From contig JASHRA010000014.1 in assembly GCA_030038765.1 (NCBI GenBank), positions 1 to 7,708 on the forward strand: DNA of 7,708 nt, read 5' to 3'. This document shows positions 5,017 to 7,708 of this stretch, piece by piece (position 1 is the first letter of the stretch; every line of letters begins with the position of its first letter). The notes beneath the pieces were generated by a model, which made no database searches, was not told where the DNA came from, and saw only the letters and a program-made list of their open reading frames with translations. A program made the position numbers and the translations under genes. Source of the DNA: Candidatus Dormiibacterota bacterium. GTDB taxonomy: Bacteria > Chloroflexota > Dormibacteria > Aeolococcales > Bog-877.

Positions 5017-6195
5017 TCAGCCGGCCGTGGGCGCCGATGTCAGCGTCGCGGCTACCACCGCGATGGCCGGCTGGGCGGCCAGCTCCTCGGCCAGGCGCTG
5101 CGCCGCCTCGCGGTAGGAGCTGGCCGCGAGCAGGGCCTCCGCCATGGCCCGGATCCCGCCCGCGTGCGAGGCGTCTATCTGTGGAATCCCGTCCGCCCCG
5201 GCCGTGGCCGGGAGCACCAGGCCCGCGCCAGCGGCGGCGACGCGGCGGGCGTTGCTGGGCTGGTCGGCGAAGAGGGGGATGAAGCCGATCGGAATGCCGT
5301 GCGCCAGCGCGCCGAAGGTGGTGCCGGAGCCTCCGTGACAGACCACCAGATCGCAGTCGGCGAGGACCGCCTCCTGCTCCGCCCACTCGACCACGCGCAC
5401 GTTCTCCGGGACCGGCTCCAGCGCCGATCTGTCCACGTGCCTGCCCACGGTGAAGAGCACCTGCGCCCTCAGTCCCCCCACGGCGGTGAGGGCCGCGCGC
5501 TGCAGCTGCGGCCCCCTCTCGCTCCGCCCCAGCTGCGAGCCGAAGGTGAGGTAGAGGTGTGGATGCTCGCGGCCCTGCCAGGGGTCCGCGTCCCCCTCGG
5601 TGACCGCCCCCGCCACCCGGTCGCGGTAGCGCAGCGTCCTGGGGAACGGCGAGGGGTCGAGTGATGCCGGCAGCCGGGTGAGGAAGGGTGCCTCCGCGAT
5701 GGCACCGCTCAGGCCCCCCAAGTGCCGCTCCAGGAGGTCGGAGACCAGCCGGAGGACGCTCCACTCAGCCTTCGCGAAGGAGATGGCGACGGTGGCCAGG
5801 GGGATCTGGCGCTGCACGGCCGTGATCGCCGACGCGTACTCGCACGGTTCGCGCAGGACAAGGTCCGGCGGCCGCCGGCCGACGACCTCGCGCAGGCTGG
5901 GGAGCATGGCCTCGGTGCAGCGGCGGGCGAACAGCTCGCGCTCCGCCAGCCGCCGCTGCTGGGCCCGACCGGAGCCGGCGAAGCGGGCGGAGAGGCGCCG
6001 CATCTCCTCCGCGTCCGGCGCCCCGCCCCTCGTGACCCGCAGGCCTCGACCCTCCACCGAGACGTCGGCGTCGCCGGGCACCACCAGCTCGACGTCGTGG
6101 CCGGCGCGCGCGAGAGCGTCCGCGAAGGGGAGCAGCGGTCCGAAGTGACCGGCGCCCGCCGTGGAGGCCAGGAGCACGCGCACTGGGACAGTCAA
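5017..6195 (-). CDS. GT1-family glycosyltransferase, MGT/UGT-like
   Basis: A 392-residue cytosolic GT-B enzyme. Numbered from the internal GTG at 6183, the N-terminal acceptor domain starts RVLLASTAGAGHFGPLLPFA, with H13 in the position of the GT1 catalytic base. LYLTFGSQ (210-217) opens the C-terminal half. The nucleotide-sugar signature follows: VVEWAEQEAVLADCDLVVCH (264-283), GGSGTTFGALAHGIP (284-298) and PLFADQPSNARRVAAAGAG (303-321), including the Asp-Gln pair that contacts the sugar. Relatives move a sugar from UDP- or dTDP-sugars to macrolides, aglycones or lipids; donor and acceptor are unknown here. GAGG seven bases before TTG 6195 supports that start; GTG 6183 (388 residues) is the alternative. 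The frame stays open further upstream, antisense to the polymerase gene, but that part has no family similarity. The gene diverges from the LigD-type gene. No biosynthetic cluster is visible nearby. Confidence 0.88.
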   Translation of the reverse strand: MTVPVRVLLASTAGAGHFGPLLPFADALARAGHDVELVVPGDADVSVEGRGLRVTRGGAPDAEEMRRLSARFAGSGRAQQRRLAERELFARRCTEAMLPSLREVVGRRPPDLVLREPCEYASAITAVQRQIPLATVAISFAKAEWSVLRLVSDLLERHLGGLSGAIAEAPFLTRLPASLDPSPFPRTLRYRDRVAGAVTEGDADPWQGREHPHLYLTFGSQLGRSERGPQLQRAALTAVGGLRAQVLFTVGRHVDRSALEPVPENVRVVEWAEQEAVLADCDLVVCHGGSGTTFGALAHGIPIGFIPLFADQPSNARRVAAAGAGLVLPATAGADGIPQIDASHAGGIRAMAEALLAASSYREAAQRLAEELAAQPAIAVVAATLTSAPTAG

Positions 6196-6199
6196 GCCG

Positions 6200-6217
6200 G
6201 ACCCTCGCGGCAGGGTC
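6200..6217 (-). promoter_or_regulatory. Hairpin overlapping the glycosyltransferase ribosome-binding site
   Basis: Read on the minus strand, GACCCT, a 6-base loop GCCGCG and AGGGTC form a perfect 6-bp stem. The 3' arm carries part of the GAGGG that would be the Shine-Dalgarno for TTG 6195. If the mRNA includes it, the stem would hide the site; alternatively it is an operator in the divergent promoter region. CTTGAC occurs on both sides of it on the minus strand. Confidence 0.35.
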
Positions 6218-6303
6218 AAGGGACGGCGGCAGCCTCCTTGCCCTCTCTCCCCTGGCAGAGATGTCCGCCCACGCCAGCGCGCCCGGTCTGGCACCATCGC
6301 GAG

Positions 6304-7338
6304 ATGGCCGAGCAGACCGCGCCGCTGCGGCTCGAGGTGGCGGGCCGCGAAGTCGAGATCAGCCACCCGGACAAGGTCTTCTTCAGCGCCCGGGGGGAGA
6401 CCAAGGCGGACCTGGTCCGCTACTACCTGGCGGTCGGGGAGGGCGCCCTGCGCGGGGTCCGCGAGCGGCCCACGGTGCTGAAGCGCTTCCCCGAGGGAGC
6501 TGGGGGCCCGTCGTTCTACCAGAAGCGGGTGCCGGATCGCCGCCCCAGCTGGCTGGAGACGGTCACTATCACCTTCCCCAGCGGCCGCAGCGCGCTCGAG
6601 CTCTGCCCCACGGACCTGGCCCACATCGTCTGGGCCGTCAACCTCGGCTGCCTCGAGCTCCACCCCTGGCCGGTGCGCCGGGAGGATGTCGACCACCCGG
6701 ACGAGCTCCGCATCGACCTCGACCCCCAGCCCGGGGTCGGCTTCGGGGATGTCCGCCGGGTGGCGCTGGAGGCCCGCCTGCTGCTGGAGGAGCACGGGCT
6801 GCGAGGCGTGCCCAAGACCTCGGGCTCCCGGGGCATGCACGTCAACGTGCCCATCCAGCCGCGCTGGAGCTTCGGGGAGGTGCGCCGGGCCGCGCTGGCC
6901 CTGGCCCGAGAGCTGGAGCGGCGGCTGCCGGAGACGGCCACCTCGGCCTGGTGGAAGGAGCAGCGGGGCCAGCGCGTCCTGGTCGACTACAACCAGAACG
7001 CGCGCGATCGCACCATCGCCTCCGCCTACTCGGTGCGTCCCCGGCCCGAGGCCACCGTCTCCTGTCCCCTCACCTGGGAGGAGGTCCCCGACGCGGAGCC
7101 CCAGGACTTCACCCTGGCCACCGTCCCGGAGCGCTTTCGCCGCATCGGTGACCCGGCTAGAGCTCTCGAGGGCGAGACGGGCGACCTGGGCTCGCTGCTG
7201 GAGCTGGTCGAGAGACACGCGGCCGCGGGGCTGGGCGATGCCCCCTGGCCGCCGCACTTCGCCAAGCAGGAGGGTGAGCCGAGCCGGGTGGCGCCGAGCC
7301 GGAGCCGAGGTCGCTCAAGGCCAGCCCCCCGCGACTAG
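6304..7338 (+). CDS. ligD: Stand-alone LigD-type NHEJ polymerase domain
   Basis: A 344-residue protein matching the LigD polymerase domain (archaeo-eukaryotic primase superfamily), which fills gaps and adds nucleotides, preferably ribonucleotides, at broken ends during Ku-dependent end joining. Motifs in order: ISHPDKVFF (19-27), LKRFPEG (59-65), FYQKRVP (71-77), ELHPWPV (118-124), catalytic D138 and D140 in ELRIDLDPQPG (134-144), KTSGSRGMHV (171-180), D228 in VLVDYNQNARDRTIASAYS (225-243), then SVRPRPEATVSCPLTWEEV. The three Asp are numbered almost as in Mycobacterium tuberculosis LigD (137, 139, 227). Length fits one domain; no ligase or 3'-phosphoesterase domain is attached, and no Ku gene is in the window. 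Residues 325-344 are an Arg/Pro/Ser tail. The start ATG has only a weak Shine-Dalgarno and a CACCAT six bases upstream. The gene reads away from the glycosyltransferase. Confidence 0.92.
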   Translation: MAEQTAPLRLEVAGREVEISHPDKVFFSARGETKADLVRYYLAVGEGALRGVRERPTVLKRFPEGAGGPSFYQKRVPDRRPSWLETVTITFPSGRSALELCPTDLAHIVWAVNLGCLELHPWPVRREDVDHPDELRIDLDPQPGVGFGDVRRVALEARLLLEEHGLRGVPKTSGSRGMHVNVPIQPRWSFGEVRRAALALARELERRLPETATSAWWKEQRGQRVLVDYNQNARDRTIASAYSVRPRPEATVSCPLTWEEVPDAEPQDFTLATVPERFRRIGDPARALEGETGDLGSLLELVERHAAAGLGDAPWPPHFAKQEGEPSRVAPSRSRGRSRPAPRD

Positions 7339-7654
7339 GGCGACGGCGTGCCGGAGGGCCTACCGAGCGCTGCATCAGCGCAGTCGTGCAGGCGCCAGAT
7401 GGCCTTCGCGCCAAGGCACTCGCCGCCCATCTCGGATGATCGTGATAGGCGTCGTCAGTCATGCGCCCAGAGGAAAGGCGGACTGTACGCTTACCGTGGA
7501 GTACGATGCGTGGCCAAGTCAAGTGTGACTAGCGGGTGGGCACGTTCCTGTTGCGGGAGCGTGTTTCGATGTTTGGGGGACGCTATCGATGCCGCCCTCT
7601 AGCAGGGGCTCATGCGTTCGTGGCGGACCGGGGGCCGCCTGAGATCCTGGGGGG
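7339..7654. other. Gene-poor gap after the LigD-type gene
   Basis: I see no supported gene in these 316 bases. The longest plus frame (7348-7602) is Arg/Ser/Cys-rich with no family resemblance. A minus frame entering from 7522 overlaps the end of the polymerase gene and is also unconvincing. No T-rich hairpin follows the LigD stop. A hand-counted line (7441-7500) is about 60% GC, lower than the genes on the left and like the vapC end. The last part should hold the promoter of the gene starting at 7655, but no clear -35/-10 pair is visible. Confidence 0.5.
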
Positions 7655-7708
7655 GTGACGCTCACGCGCTCACCAGAGGCCTACGACCGCTTCAGCAAGG
7701 TGGTCGAC
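7655..7708 (+). CDS. Start of an unidentified gene, cut by the window edge
   Basis: An open frame from GTG 7655 to the window end gives 18 residues, VTLTRSPEAYDRFSKVVD. An in-frame TGA at 7640-7642 means the start must lie between 7643 and the edge; GTG 7655 is the only usual start codon there before the GTG at 7700. A G-run directly before it may serve as a poor Shine-Dalgarno. GATCCT lies six bases upstream, matching only A2 and T6 of a TANNNT -10. The AYDRFSKVVD opening recalls the short cytoplasmic lead of some bacterial two-helix potassium channels, but 18 residues are too few to name a family. Confidence 0.45.
   Translation, partial: MTLTRSPEAYDRFSKVVD

Noticed and set aside
3993..5282. 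429-codon plus-strand frame antisense to the PHP gene
   Set aside because: Low-complexity mirror of the PHP gene; the minus strand carries all metal-binding motifs.
6196..7257. Upstream extension of the glycosyltransferase frame, antisense to the LigD-type gene
   Set aside because: It lacks glycosyltransferase similarity and mirrors a well-conserved polymerase; the frame is open only because of high GC.
1..7708. CRISPR array, insertion sequence or rRNA
   Set aside because: No regularly spaced direct repeats, no transposase motifs or terminal repeats, and no conserved rRNA segments were seen on reading both strands.

Overview
The window is high-GC bacterial DNA. Hand-counted 60-base lines inside the long genes reach about 77-80% GC. 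GTG and TTG starts are common and several genes lack a Shine-Dalgarno. One gene has a TANNNT-type -10 placed exactly as in leaderless actinobacterial genes. With the VapBC style and the stand-alone NHEJ polymerase, this suggests Actinomycetota or a neighbouring terrestrial lineage (Chloroflexota/Dormibacterota-like). No marker gene settles the taxonomy.

Layout. (1) Bases 2-581, plus strand: the 3' end of a VapB-type antitoxin gene, overlapping a complete VapC-type PIN toxin gene. (2) Bases 582-915: a gene-poor convergent gap with small inverted repeats. (3) Bases 916-2232, minus: an MFS exporter of the MFS_3/DHA3 type, probably leaderless. (4) Bases 2405-3779, minus: a tight two-gene operon, DUF1326 (soluble, five cysteines) then DUF2182 (membrane, Cys/His-rich), with a visible -10, an operator-like inverted repeat and a strong Shine-Dalgarno. 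(5) Bases 3843-4877, minus: a helix-hairpin-helix plus PHP phosphoesterase, like the C-terminal half of PolX without the polymerase. (6) Bases 5017-6195, minus: a GT1/MGT-type glycosyltransferase. (7) Bases 6304-7338, plus, divergent from the glycosyltransferase: a stand-alone LigD-type polymerase domain. (8) Bases 7339-7654: a gene-poor gap. (9) From 7655, plus: the first 18 codons of a gene cut by the window edge.

How the genes may work together. VapBC is a self-contained toxin-antitoxin pair. DUF1326 and DUF2182 are the clearest uncharacterised system: a cysteine-rich soluble protein and a membrane protein carrying potential metal ligands, sharing a promoter. The glycosyltransferase, PHP, DUF1326 and DUF2182 genes all lie on the minus strand, but gaps of 139 and 63 bases and a promoter before DUF1326 argue against one operon. 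The LigD polymerase and PHP proteins could both act in DNA end repair; that is inference from families only. No Ku, ligase, CRISPR array, tRNA, rRNA or insertion sequence was seen.
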